The notes under the pieces were generated by a model, which was given only the letters and a program-made list of their open reading frames with translations, did not search any database and was not told where the DNA came from. A DNA stretch of 64,000 nucleotides, taken from Saccharothrix deserti (GTDB lineage: Bacteria; Actinomycetota; Actinomycetes; Mycobacteriales; Pseudonocardiaceae). Position numbers and translations under genes: made by a program. This document shows, piece after piece, positions 19,540-29,048 of this stretch (positions are counted from its first letter, which is position 1; the number at the start of each line of letters is the position of its first letter). Where the stretch lies: NCBI RefSeq assembly GCF_009769385.1, contig NZ_VKAB01000036.1, forward strand, positions 30,924 to 94,923. Reading direction: 5' to 3'.

Positions 19540-20820
19540 ATGCCAAGCGTGATGACAGCGCAGTACGGTGAGGACCGGCGGATAGCTGACACAGGAGGTC
19601 CGACCCTGGCCGGCAACGCTGTCGAGAGACTGCCGAGCGGTCGGGTCAACAACGGCGTTCCGACCGAACGGGTGCGCCGTGCTGCCGTTCTGGAGGCGCT
19701 CGGGCGGGTGCTGGGGCGGCACCGGCAGTTGGCGTTCGACGCGGGTGCCGTCGGTATCGCGGCGCTGGACGTGTGGCTGCGGGTCGTGCCCGAGGCCGAG
19801 ACGTACAACTACGTGCTGTCGGTCATCGCGGTGGCGGCGGTGGCGTTGCGGCGGCGGTTCCCGTTCCTGGTGGTGCTGATCACCGTGCCCGGGTTCCTGG
19901 CCGGGTGGGCGCAGTTGGCGGCGATGATCGCGCTGGGCACGTTGGCGCGGCGGAAGCTGTTGTCGACGCAGACCTACATCGCGGCGGCGTTGGTGTGGCT
20001 GAGCCGGTTCTTCCTGTGGCCGCCGGGCGAGTTCTTGGCGTTGGACTGGAAGACGCACGTCCACGACGCGATCTACGGGTGCATCGTCGCGGGGATGCCG
20101 ATCGCGATCGGGCTGCTGGCGCACGCGCGGGAGGAGCTGTCGGCGCGGATCACGGAGCTGGCGGCGAGTCGGGAGCGGGAGCGGATGCTGCACGCGCACG
20201 CGGTGCGGGCGGACGAGCGGGCCAGGTTGGCACGGGAGATGCACGACGTCGTGTCGCACCAGGTGAGCCTGATCGCGATGCAGGCGGGTGCCCTGCGGAT
20301 GGCGGCGGCCGATCCGAACGCCAAGCAGGTGGCGGGGACGATCCGGATGCTGAGCACGCGGACGTTGGACGAGCTGCGGCAGCTGGTGAGCGTGCTGCGG
20401 ACGACCAGCGGCGACGACTCCCCCCAGCCCCGCATCGAAGAACTGCCACAACTGGTGAGCACCGCCGGGATACCCGCAACCCTGACGGTGCAGGGCCCGG
20501 TAGCCGACCTCCCCGCCCCAGTCTCGGGCGCGGTGTACCGGACGGTTCAGGAGGCTTTGACCAACGTGCGGAAGCACGCGTTCGGTGCGCCGACGTCCGT
20601 GCTGGTGCTCGCGGATGCCGACGAACTGCTGGTGGAAGTGCGCAACGAGCCACCGGACGGATCGCTCGATTGCGGGACGCTGCCGAGCGGCGGTCACGGC
20701 CTCGTGGGCTTGCGCGAACGTGCGGCACTGCTGAACGGCGAGTTCGAAGCGGGCCCAACGGACGGCGGCGGCTTCATGGTCCGGGTAACGTTTTCCCTGG
20801 TCAGACCCCTGGACACCTGA
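19540..20820 (+). CDS. Orphan sensor histidine kinase, NarL-partner type
   Basis: A 426-residue membrane kinase. Four or five hydrophobic helices occupy residues 45-200, with no large extracellular domain. A coiled linker leads to the dimerisation/phosphoacceptor box ERARLAREMHDVVSHQV (His in REMHD), then an N-box VYRTVQEALTNVRKHA and a G-box GGHGLVGLRERAALL. This is the HisKA_3 class, which normally phosphorylates LuxR/NarL-type regulators. No response regulator is adjacent, so its partner is elsewhere. Start ATG at 19540 is the first good candidate after GAAGGGCGG; a second ATG lies four codons on. Confidence 0.82.
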   Translation: MPSVMTAQYGEDRRIADTGGPTLAGNAVERLPSGRVNNGVPTERVRRAAVLEALGRVLGRHRQLAFDAGAVGIAALDVWLRVVPEAETYNYVLSVIAVAAVALRRRFPFLVVLITVPGFLAGWAQLAAMIALGTLARRKLLSTQTYIAAALVWLSRFFLWPPGEFLALDWKTHVHDAIYGCIVAGMPIAIGLLAHAREELSARITELAASRERERMLHAHAVRADERARLAREMHDVVSHQVSLIAMQAGALRMAAADPNAKQVAGTIRMLSTRTLDELRQLVSVLRTTSGDDSPQPRIEELPQLVSTAGIPATLTVQGPVADLPAPVSGAVYRTVQEALTNVRKHAFGAPTSVLVLADADELLVEVRNEPPDGSLDCGTLPSGGHGLVGLRERAALLNGEFEAGPTDGGGFMVRVTFSLVRPLDT

Positions 20821-20838
20821 TTCCCCGACCACTCAATC

Positions 20839-20903
20839 GGGTGATCATCACCCAACGACGTAAAGAAACGCTATAATCTTTGAGTTGAAACGTCGGTTGA
20901 AAC
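20839..20903 (+). promoter_or_regulatory. Palindrome, consensus -10 box and direct repeat
   Basis: GGGTGATCATCACCC (20839-20853) is a perfect palindrome just after the kinase stop and could terminate or bind protein. TATAAT at 20872-20877 matches the consensus -10 exactly, which is rare in such GC-rich DNA, but no -35 box is clear. Two GTTGAAAC copies 12 bp apart follow. No gene begins downstream, so any transcript would be non-coding. Confidence 0.4.
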
Positions 20904-21090
20904 AACGAGGCCCGCAACCAACCCCACCCCCTCGACCCCAGCCCCCCACCCGACCGAATGCGATCAAGGCCAGTCGCAGCGGTGACCAGTCGCAGCGGGA
21001 CCGGGCGACGCGAGACGCCACATGCGCGCGGCCAGGCGAGGCAAGAGCGGGCCGGCGGTGCGGGGCAGGGCGGCACTGAGGCTGGCAGGC

Positions 21091-21218
21091 GGACTCGGGG
21101 CTGGGTCGGGAGCGGACTCGTGTCGGCGCGGGAGCGGACTTGAGCCGGGCCAGGGTCGGACTCGCGCGGGGCCGGGGGCGGACTCGGGGCCGGGGCGGAC
21201 TGGGTCGAGTCCGGTGGC
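21091..21218. repeat. Degenerate tandem array, ~22-bp period
   Basis: Six units each beginning GGACT(C/T/G) start at 21091, 21114, 21136, 21158, 21180 and 21197; spacings are 23, 22, 22, 22 and 17 bp. The rest of each unit is G-rich on the plus strand (for example GGACTCGCGCGGGGCCGGGG). The period is not a multiple of three and no gene covers it. Confidence 0.75.
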
Positions 21219-21314
21219 GCGGAGGCCTGTCCCCGGCAGGAGGCCTGTCGCGAGCGCGAGGCTGTCGCGCTGGCGGGAGGGCTGGCGCAGGTGGAGGACC
21301 GTCGCGCCAGCGGG

Positions 21315-23021
21315 CTAGCGGAGGGCGGAGCGGCGGGTGGCGACGGCTGTGCAGACGGCGGCGATCGCGCCCAGGGCGCCGCACGCCAGCGCCGGCCACA
21401 GGTCGGGGGTGTGGCGCAGCACCACGGATGGCAGGAGCCAGATCGCCACGCCGAGCCCGAAGCCCAGTGGGGCCGCTGCGACCACCGCCGCTGTGCCCGA
21501 CTGACGGCGTCGCAGGGAGCGCAGGATCGACTCCAGGTACGCGAGCGTGAACAGCAGCAGCACCGCGCTGCCCGCCCCCATGATGCTGATCATCGGGTGT
21601 GTGCGCGGCTGGAGGGAGTAGGTCTGGGAGTTGCCGTCGGCCGTTACCGTGGCCACCGCCGCGCCGCCTACGATCCACCGGCTGGCGCCCGGCAGCTCGA
21701 ACGTCAGCGGCGCGTCGGGGCGCGTGGTGCTGCCAGGCTGCGCGGTTGCCTCGGGGAGGGCGGGCACGTCGGCTAGCGTGATGCCGGCCGCTGTCACGGT
21801 CAGCCGTGCGGTCGTGGGAGAGCCGGTGCCGATGGGTACGGGTTTGCTCAGGTCGGCCTCAACTGCCGGCAGGTCGCGGCTGGGGGCGGTGAACGGGACG
21901 GCGATCATCAGCACGGCTGCCAGCGCTGCTGCCAGGGCGAACCAGCGCGCGGGCTTCGGGGACGCGAGGGGCGCGAGGGGCGTGAGGGGCGTGAGGACCT
22001 GGGCCGCCGGTACCAGGGTCTGCGCGCCCAGCTGCACCGGCGGCGCTGACGGGGCGTCCACCAGGGTCGCGCGCACGGGGATGGCCAACGTCTCGGGCGG
22101 CACGGAGGGTGCGGTTGCCGGGCGGGTGCCGGCGGCGGCGACTTGCGGGGTCAGGTGGACGGGTGTGCCCAACCGCAGCAGCCAGTCTCGGCCGAACACC
22201 TCTGCCGCCGCGCCCGCCAGGTCCACCGCGAACGTCTCCGCATTGCGGTAGCGGGCCTGGGGGTCGCGTTCGAGACCGCGCATGATCACTCGGGCGAGTG
22301 GATCTGGTACCTCGATCAGGGCGCGGGGCTGCTGGTAGACGTGCCGCTGGATCATCGCCAGCGCCCCACCACCGCTGTCGAACGGCAGCCTCCCGCTCAG
22401 CAGCTCGTACAGCACCGTCGCGGCACCGTAGACGTCGGCGGCCGGGCTCAGCGGATTCCCCAACGCCTGCTCCGGCGACAGGTACGCGGGCGTGCCGAGC
22501 ACCTGCCCGCCGTGCGTCACCAGCGTCGCCCCCTCGCTCACCACCTGCGAGATCCCGAAATCGGCGACCTTGAGCACCCCACCCGCCGTGAACAGCAGGT
22601 TCTTCGGCTTCACGTCCAGGTGCAGCACCCCGGCCCCGTGCGCGGCGTGCAGACCGGACAGCATCGCCAGCCCGAACGCGCACGTCTCGGCCGGCGTGAC
22701 GCCCGCACCGACGAACTTCGACCACACCGTCCCGCCGTCGAGCTTCTCCATCACCAGCAGGTGCTCGCCGCGGTCCTGGACGTAGTCGTACACGGGCACG
22801 ATGTGCGGGTGGTCGAGCCGCGCCAGCAACCGCGCCTCGTGCGCGAACCGCGCGCTCATCCGCTCATCCGAAGCGAGCACACCGGGCAGCCGCTTGACCG
22901 CCACCGGACGCCCCAGCGGCCGGTGCACGGCCGCGTACACGACCCCCATGCCGCCGCGCCCGATCTGCGCGCCGAGGTCGTACTGCGGCAACGCCGCGAC
23001 GACGTTCGCCGACACCGTCAC
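21315..23021 (-). CDS. Membrane Ser/Thr protein kinase (PknB-like)
   Basis: A 568-residue kinase. The domain spans about residues 14-275: P-loop IGRGGMGVVYAAVH, lysine in VAVKRL, catalytic loop LHLDVKPKNLLF, DFG in VADFGIS and GTPAYLSPEQ. The usual HRD arginine is Leu, making it a non-RD kinase. A Pro/Ala linker, one transmembrane helix near residue 350-370, an extracytoplasmic segment of ~115 residues and three further C-terminal helices follow, unlike the single-helix PASTA kinases. The GTG at 23021 overlaps the upstream stop (GTGA). Confidence 0.87.
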   Translation of the reverse strand: MTVSANVVAALPQYDLGAQIGRGGMGVVYAAVHRPLGRPVAVKRLPGVLASDERMSARFAHEARLLARLDHPHIVPVYDYVQDRGEHLLVMEKLDGGTVWSKFVGAGVTPAETCAFGLAMLSGLHAAHGAGVLHLDVKPKNLLFTAGGVLKVADFGISQVVSEGATLVTHGGQVLGTPAYLSPEQALGNPLSPAADVYGAATVLYELLSGRLPFDSGGGALAMIQRHVYQQPRALIEVPDPLARVIMRGLERDPQARYRNAETFAVDLAGAAAEVFGRDWLLRLGTPVHLTPQVAAAGTRPATAPSVPPETLAIPVRATLVDAPSAPPVQLGAQTLVPAAQVLTPLTPLAPLASPKPARWFALAAALAAVLMIAVPFTAPSRDLPAVEADLSKPVPIGTGSPTTARLTVTAAGITLADVPALPEATAQPGSTTRPDAPLTFELPGASRWIVGGAAVATVTADGNSQTYSLQPRTHPMISIMGAGSAVLLLFTLAYLESILRSLRRRQSGTAAVVAAAPLGFGLGVAIWLLPSVVLRHTPDLWPALACGALGAIAAVCTAVATRRSALR

Positions 23022-23896
23022 GCCGCACCGCCGGGCAACGGCCGCGTGATGCGCTGGGTGGCCTCCGGGTCGGCGAACGGCGGGGAGAGCGGCGGCGGGG
23101 AGAGCGGAGAGGAGAGCGGCGGGGGCGGGGAAAGAGGCGGGTCGAGAGGCGGCAACTCGTCCGCGGCCGGGTGCGGTGTCAGGTAGCCGAGCACGAGCGC
23201 GACCGCCGCCGCGCCGAGGATGAACGGGATCTCGGCGGCCGGTGACGGCGCCATGACCCGCAGCACGGACAGCGAGATCACCGCGACCAACCCGGTGCCG
23301 ACCCCGGCGGGCAGGAACCGCATCGCCCGCTGCCACCGGTTCGCCGGCAGCCGACGCCGGGCCAGCGCGAACAGCGCACCCGCCCACGCCAGCACGGTCA
23401 GCCCGAACACGGCCAGCCCGAACACCCCGTACACCGACCACACGGACCCGCGCACGTCACCGGTCGTCCCGATCGACGCGATCACCTCGCGGTTGGTGTC
23501 GAGCACCTCCAGCTCGGTCGGCAGCAGACCGGTCGCCTGCGTGCCGAGCTGACCGAGGTCGAGCACGAACCCGCGCGTGACGCTCTGCTTGGCGGGCACG
23601 TCGAACGGCACGGTCGTGTCGTAGGAGAAGAACGTCAGCGCCAACGCCGTGCCCGACAGCCTGATCGCCTTGACGTGGCGGACCGTGTCCGTTCCGTTGT
23701 GGACGGTCATGGAGATGCGGGAGGAGCCGGACGGGTCGAGCAGCAGTTCGTCCTCGCCCACCGGTGTCCCGTCCACAGTGGCGTCGATGGTGACCGCGTC
23801 ACCCGCGGCGTGGGCCATGGGAACGCCCACCGGGCCGACGCCCAGGAAGATCCCGCACAGGAGCAGTAAACCGACGCTGCTCATAATGCGTCTCAC
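23018..23896 (-). CDS. Exported membrane protein with proline-rich tail
   Basis: A 292-residue protein with an N-terminal signal (SSVGLLLLCGIFLGVGP), an extracytoplasmic beta-rich domain of about 120 residues (VTIDATVDGTPVGEDELLL...), then three hydrophobic helices and a cytoplasmic tail with repeated Pro-Leu-Ser runs (PPLDPPLSPPPP). The stop overlaps the Ser/Thr kinase start, so both are co-translated; it may be that kinase's sensor partner or substrate. GTG start with GAGGTG upstream. Only 44 bp separate it from a divergent gene. Family not recognised. Confidence 0.7.
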   Translation of the reverse strand: MRRIMSSVGLLLLCGIFLGVGPVGVPMAHAAGDAVTIDATVDGTPVGEDELLLDPSGSSRISMTVHNGTDTVRHVKAIRLSGTALALTFFSYDTTVPFDVPAKQSVTRGFVLDLGQLGTQATGLLPTELEVLDTNREVIASIGTTGDVRGSVWSVYGVFGLAVFGLTVLAWAGALFALARRRLPANRWQRAMRFLPAGVGTGLVAVISLSVLRVMAPSPAAEIPFILGAAAVALVLGYLTPHPAADELPPLDPPLSPPPPLSSPLSPPPLSPPFADPEATQRITRPLPGGAA

Positions 23897-23940
23897 AAGG
23901 GCACCTCGTCGGTGGGTAGCGGACTAGTCCGGGAGTCGGT

Positions 23941-24879
23941 ATGCGATCGGCAGGAACACTAGCTTTACTCGGTGCCTTGGCATACGGCGTTACAGCGCTT
24001 GTAGCGACACCGGTATCCGCGCAGGGGAACGGCAACGCGACCGCGACGCCGGACGCCGGTCAGGCGGGGAGCACGTTCACGCTCTACTGGTCCGGCGTGT
24101 ACCTCGATCCGGACTGCTCGGACTACACGGTGCGGATCGTGTGGGACGGCGGGCAGGTCATCGGCACGGGCAGGCACTCGGGTCGGGGTTCGGGTTCGGG
24201 CACGGCGACCGTGCCGGCGAACGCGAGCCTCGGCGGTCACCGGGTCACCGCCCGCCCGGTGTGCGCGGCGACGTCGACGCCGACGGACAGCTTCACCGTG
24301 ACGCCGACGCCCACCACGACCACCACCCCACCGCCGCAGGTCACCACCACGACGACCGCTCCCCCGGTGGCGCCCACGACCACCACGCGCCCACGGGTCA
24401 CCACCACGACGCCCCAGCCGACCACCACCACGACGACGACGACCACGACCACCGACAGTTCGGCTCCGCCCGCGTCCACCACGACGAAGCCGTTCGACGG
24501 TGACGGCGCCCTGACGCTGGACAAGGACAACATCCAGCCGGGCGACCCGTTGACCGCCACCGGCACCGGCTGCGATCCGGGCTCGTCGGTGAAGCTCAGC
24601 TCGCTCGGCGAGGACGTCGGCACGGCGAAAGCGGACAACTCGGGCACGTTCAGCACGAGGGTCGAGTTCACCATGATCGAACCGGGCCGCCACGTGATCC
24701 GGGCCGACTGCGGTGTGGTGCTGGTCGGCAGCGTGGACATCGCCCTGACCAGTTCGACCGGCGGCACCACGTCCACCTTGGTGGTCCTGGTGTTCTTCCT
24801 GCTGGTCGGCGCGATCCTGGTGCGACGCCAGTTCGCCGGCCTGTTCACCAGGAGCAGCAAGAGCACCGAGCAGAACTGA
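23941..24879 (+). CDS. Secreted, membrane-anchored protein with threonine-rich stalk
   Basis: A 312-residue protein: signal peptide (residues 1-28, ending VSAQG), a ~90-residue beta-rich head with two cysteines, a mucin-like stalk of Thr/Pro (about residues 120-180, with runs of ten threonines), a second beta domain with a cysteine pair, and a C-terminal helix (STLVVLVFFLLVGAILV) followed by a basic tail. No LPXTG motif. The stalk could be O-mannosylated, as known for Thr/Pro-rich actinobacterial proteins. Divergent from the kinase pair; possibly a surface ligand sensor or adhesin. Function unknown. Confidence 0.72.
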   Translation: MRSAGTLALLGALAYGVTALVATPVSAQGNGNATATPDAGQAGSTFTLYWSGVYLDPDCSDYTVRIVWDGGQVIGTGRHSGRGSGSGTATVPANASLGGHRVTARPVCAATSTPTDSFTVTPTPTTTTTPPPQVTTTTTAPPVAPTTTTRPRVTTTTPQPTTTTTTTTTTTDSSAPPASTTTKPFDGDGALTLDKDNIQPGDPLTATGTGCDPGSSVKLSSLGEDVGTAKADNSGTFSTRVEFTMIEPGRHVIRADCGVVLVGSVDIALTSSTGGTTSTLVVLVFFLLVGAILVRRQFAGLFTRSSKSTEQN

Positions 24880-24891
24880 GACCGGGAACGA

Positions 24892-24926
24892 CGACGGCCC
24901 CCGCGGGAATCCCACGGGGGCCGTCG
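24892..24926. terminator. Bidirectional terminator
   Basis: A 12-bp perfect stem (CGACGGCCCCCG, 24892-24903, with its complement at 24915-24926) and an 11-nt loop lie between the convergent stalk-protein gene and rbpA. Confidence 0.82.
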
Positions 24927-24942
24927 CTCCGTTCTCGCCTGA

Positions 24943-25287
24943 CTAGGGCTCTTCGCGCTGCTTGCGCAGCTTGATGAGCGCCTCTTCGAGGATCGCCTCA
25001 CCGTCCGCGTCGGAGCGCCGCTCCTTCACGTACGCCAGGTGCGTCTTGTACGGCTCGTTGCGCGGCGGAGCAGGGGGTGCCTGCTCGTCGCGCCCCGCCG
25101 GAAGACCGCACCGGGGGCAGTCCCAGTTCTCCGGGATCTCGGCTTCGACCGCGAACGACGGCCGAGACTCGTGCGCGTTCGCGCACCAGTACGACACCCG
25201 ACGTCGGGGCGCGGACTCGCCGCGCTCCGATTCGCCCATCGGGCCTGCGCCGACGCGGGTACCGCGAATCGCGTTACCACCAGCCAT
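24943..25287 (-). CDS. rbpA: RNA polymerase-binding protein RbpA
   Basis: A 114-residue transcription factor found only in actinobacteria that binds the polymerase and the principal sigma factor and stabilises the open complex. The core RRRVSYWCANAHESRPSF and IPENWDCPRCGLPAG, with its cysteines, is intact, and the C-terminal sigma-interaction region (EPYKTHLAYVKERRSDADGE) is conserved. The start ATG at 25287 gives a slightly long N-terminus with a Gly-rich stretch. A strong phylogenetic marker for the window. Confidence 0.96.
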   Translation of the reverse strand: MAGGNAIRGTRVGAGPMGESERGESAPRRRVSYWCANAHESRPSFAVEAEIPENWDCPRCGLPAGRDEQAPPAPPRNEPYKTHLAYVKERRSDADGEAILEEALIKLRKQREEP

Positions 25288-25362
25288 CGACCCTCACACC
25301 CCCACCACGTGGTTTCCCTGTGTCCGTATCGACCGGCGTCGTCGGACGCCCGCCGACCTGTG

Positions 25363-25596
25363 TCAGCTGACCTTCATCAACAGCCCGATGCCCACGATGG
25401 CGATGACCCAGATCGCGCCGACGAACAGCGTCAGCCGGTCGAGGTTCTTCTCCACCACGCTGGAACCGGACAGGCTGGACTGCATACCGCCGCCGAACAA
25501 CGAGGAAAGACCGCCGCCACGTCCCCGGTGCAGGAGCACCAGCAGGATCAGCAGCAAGCTGGAGACGATCAACAGGATCTGAAGGAACAGGATCAT
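25363..25596 (-). CDS. secG: Preprotein translocase subunit SecG
   Basis: A 77-residue inner-membrane subunit of SecYEG. Two helices flank the conserved cytoplasmic loop RGRGGGLSSLFGGGMQSS. Its position just after tpiA is the standard actinobacterial order. 75 bp separate it from rbpA, so co-transcription is possible. Confidence 0.95.
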   Translation of the reverse strand: MILFLQILLIVSSLLLILLVLLHRGRGGGLSSLFGGGMQSSLSGSSVVEKNLDRLTLFVGAIWVIAIVGIGLLMKVS

Positions 25597-25686
25597 TTCT
25601 TCCTCGCTGTCAGGCAGGTGACGCCACAGAGTACCCGGTCGACTGCCGACCGTGGGCCACCGTAGGGGGAGTGCGTGTCAATCACA

Positions 25687-26474
25687 TCAGGGTAGAGGTC
25701 CGCCCGCGGCGAGCGCGCACAACTTGGCGAACTCGTCGGCGTCCAGGCTCGCACCACCCACGAGGGCGCCGTCGACGTCCTTCTGGGCGATCAGCTCGGA
25801 GATGTTGCCCGACTTGACCGACCCGCCGTAAAGCACCCGAACGGCCGACGCGACGTCCTCGCCGTACAGCTCGGCGAGCTTGACCCGCAGGGCCGCGCAC
25901 ACCTCCTGCGCGTCCGCCGACGAGGCGACCTTGCCGGTGCCGATGGCCCACACGGGCTCGTAGGCGACGACGACGTCGCGCACCTGCTCGGCGGTGAGGC
26001 CCTTCAGGCCCGCGACGAGCTGGTCGGTGCAGTGCTCGACGTGCCGGCCGGCCTCGCGGACGTCCAGCTGCTCGCCGAGGCAGAAGATCGGGCTGACGCC
26101 GTGCTTGAGCGCCGCCTTGACCTTCTTGTTGACCAGCGCGTCGTCCTCGCCGTGGTACTCGCGCCGCTCGGAGTGGCCCACGGTGACGTAGGTGCAGCCG
26201 AGCTTGGCCAGCATGGGGCCGGACACGTCACCGGTGTAGGCGCCCGAGTCGTGCGGCGAGAGGTCCTGCGCGCCGTACTTGAGCAGCAGCTTGTCGCCGT
26301 CGCACAGGGTCTGGATGGACCGGATGTCGACGAACGGCGGCAGCACCGCCACCTCGACCTTGGCGAAGTACTTCTCCGGCAGGGAGAAGGCGATCTTCTG
26401 CACCAGGGCGATGGCCTCGAGGTGGTTGAGGTTCATCTTCCAGTTGCCCGCGATGAGGGGCTGACGCTGAGCCA

Positions 26475-26475
<1 letters not shown>
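25687..26475 (-). CDS. tpiA: Triose-phosphate isomerase
   Basis: A 262-residue TIM-barrel enzyme interconverting dihydroxyacetone phosphate and glyceraldehyde-3-phosphate. Visible: GNWKMN near the N-terminus, catalytic His in VTVGHSERR, catalytic Glu and flexible loop in AYEPVWAIGTGKVA, and the phosphate-binding YGGSVK. The ATG shares a base with the pgk stop. Confidence 0.97.
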
Positions 26476-27638
<1,163 letters not shown>

Positions 27639-27661
27639 AGCGAGCTTCCCGCTTGCCGTCG

Positions 27662-28666
<1,005 letters not shown>

Positions 28667-29048
28667 GGTGAGTCTCCTCGGTACTCGACTGGCGTTGTCC
28701 GCCAGGGGCGTGCAGTCATGGGCTGACCAGGCAGCCGAGAGCCAGCCTAGCCTCCGGGCTGCGTCCCTGGTCACGTGGACCACCAGGATCTCTTTATCGA
28801 ACAAGAAAATCCAGCTTGACCGGCTTGTTACTTCGGAGTAACAGCGGCGGCCGGGTAGCCGACCCCTCGGGTACCCACCGGCGCGGAGGTTTCACGGCCG
28901 TGACGTTCCGGGTCGCGGGACGCCCTGCCGCAGGGCGCCCCACCCGCGCGCTCGAACGCTGGGTGACGCCAGGCCGAACGGCCGACATCCAGCGTTACAA
29001 CCGCACGTTAAGCTGCGCCGTTTTTCCTCGACCTCCTGGCGGTGGACA
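28667..29048. promoter_or_regulatory. 382-bp divergent gap/acyltransferase regulatory region
   Basis: It contains a perfect 16-bp inverted repeat, GTTACTTCGGAGTAAC (28828-28843), within a locally AT-rich stretch that probably holds the gap promoter, and a CGCCCTG-ccg-CAGGGCG hairpin at 28921-28937. Either could be an operator or RNA structure. No small ORF with a convincing ribosome site was seen. Confidence 0.45.

Larger units (their letters stand above)
20821..21314. other. 494-bp gap without a convincing gene
   Basis: It lies between the convergent histidine kinase and Ser/Thr kinase genes. It holds a 15-bp palindrome (20839-20853), a perfect TATAAT (20872-20877), a direct repeat GTTGAAAC-gtcg-GTTGAAAC (20884-20903) and a 22-bp degenerate tandem array (21091-21218). 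Open frames here lack ribosome sites and have arginine/proline-rich translations typical of out-of-frame GC-rich DNA. Confidence 0.6.

Noticed and set aside
20885..21079. Possible 64-residue gene starting at TTG after the TATAAT
   Set aside because: No ribosome site, the start is only eight bases from the -10 box, and the translation is Pro/Arg/Gln-rich with no family likeness.
21091..21218. CRISPR or coding repeat
   Set aside because: Units are contiguous, degenerate and 22 bp long, not a multiple of three, with no spacers and no cas genes.
19257..24942. Phosphoenolpyruvate carboxylase (ppc), expected near secG
   Set aside because: In several actinobacteria ppc sits here, but none of the genes in this stretch carries its motifs; its place is taken by the kinase island.
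28790..28810. LexA half-site TCGAAC upstream of gap
   Set aside because: Only one half matches (TCGAACAAGAAAAT); the second half is absent.
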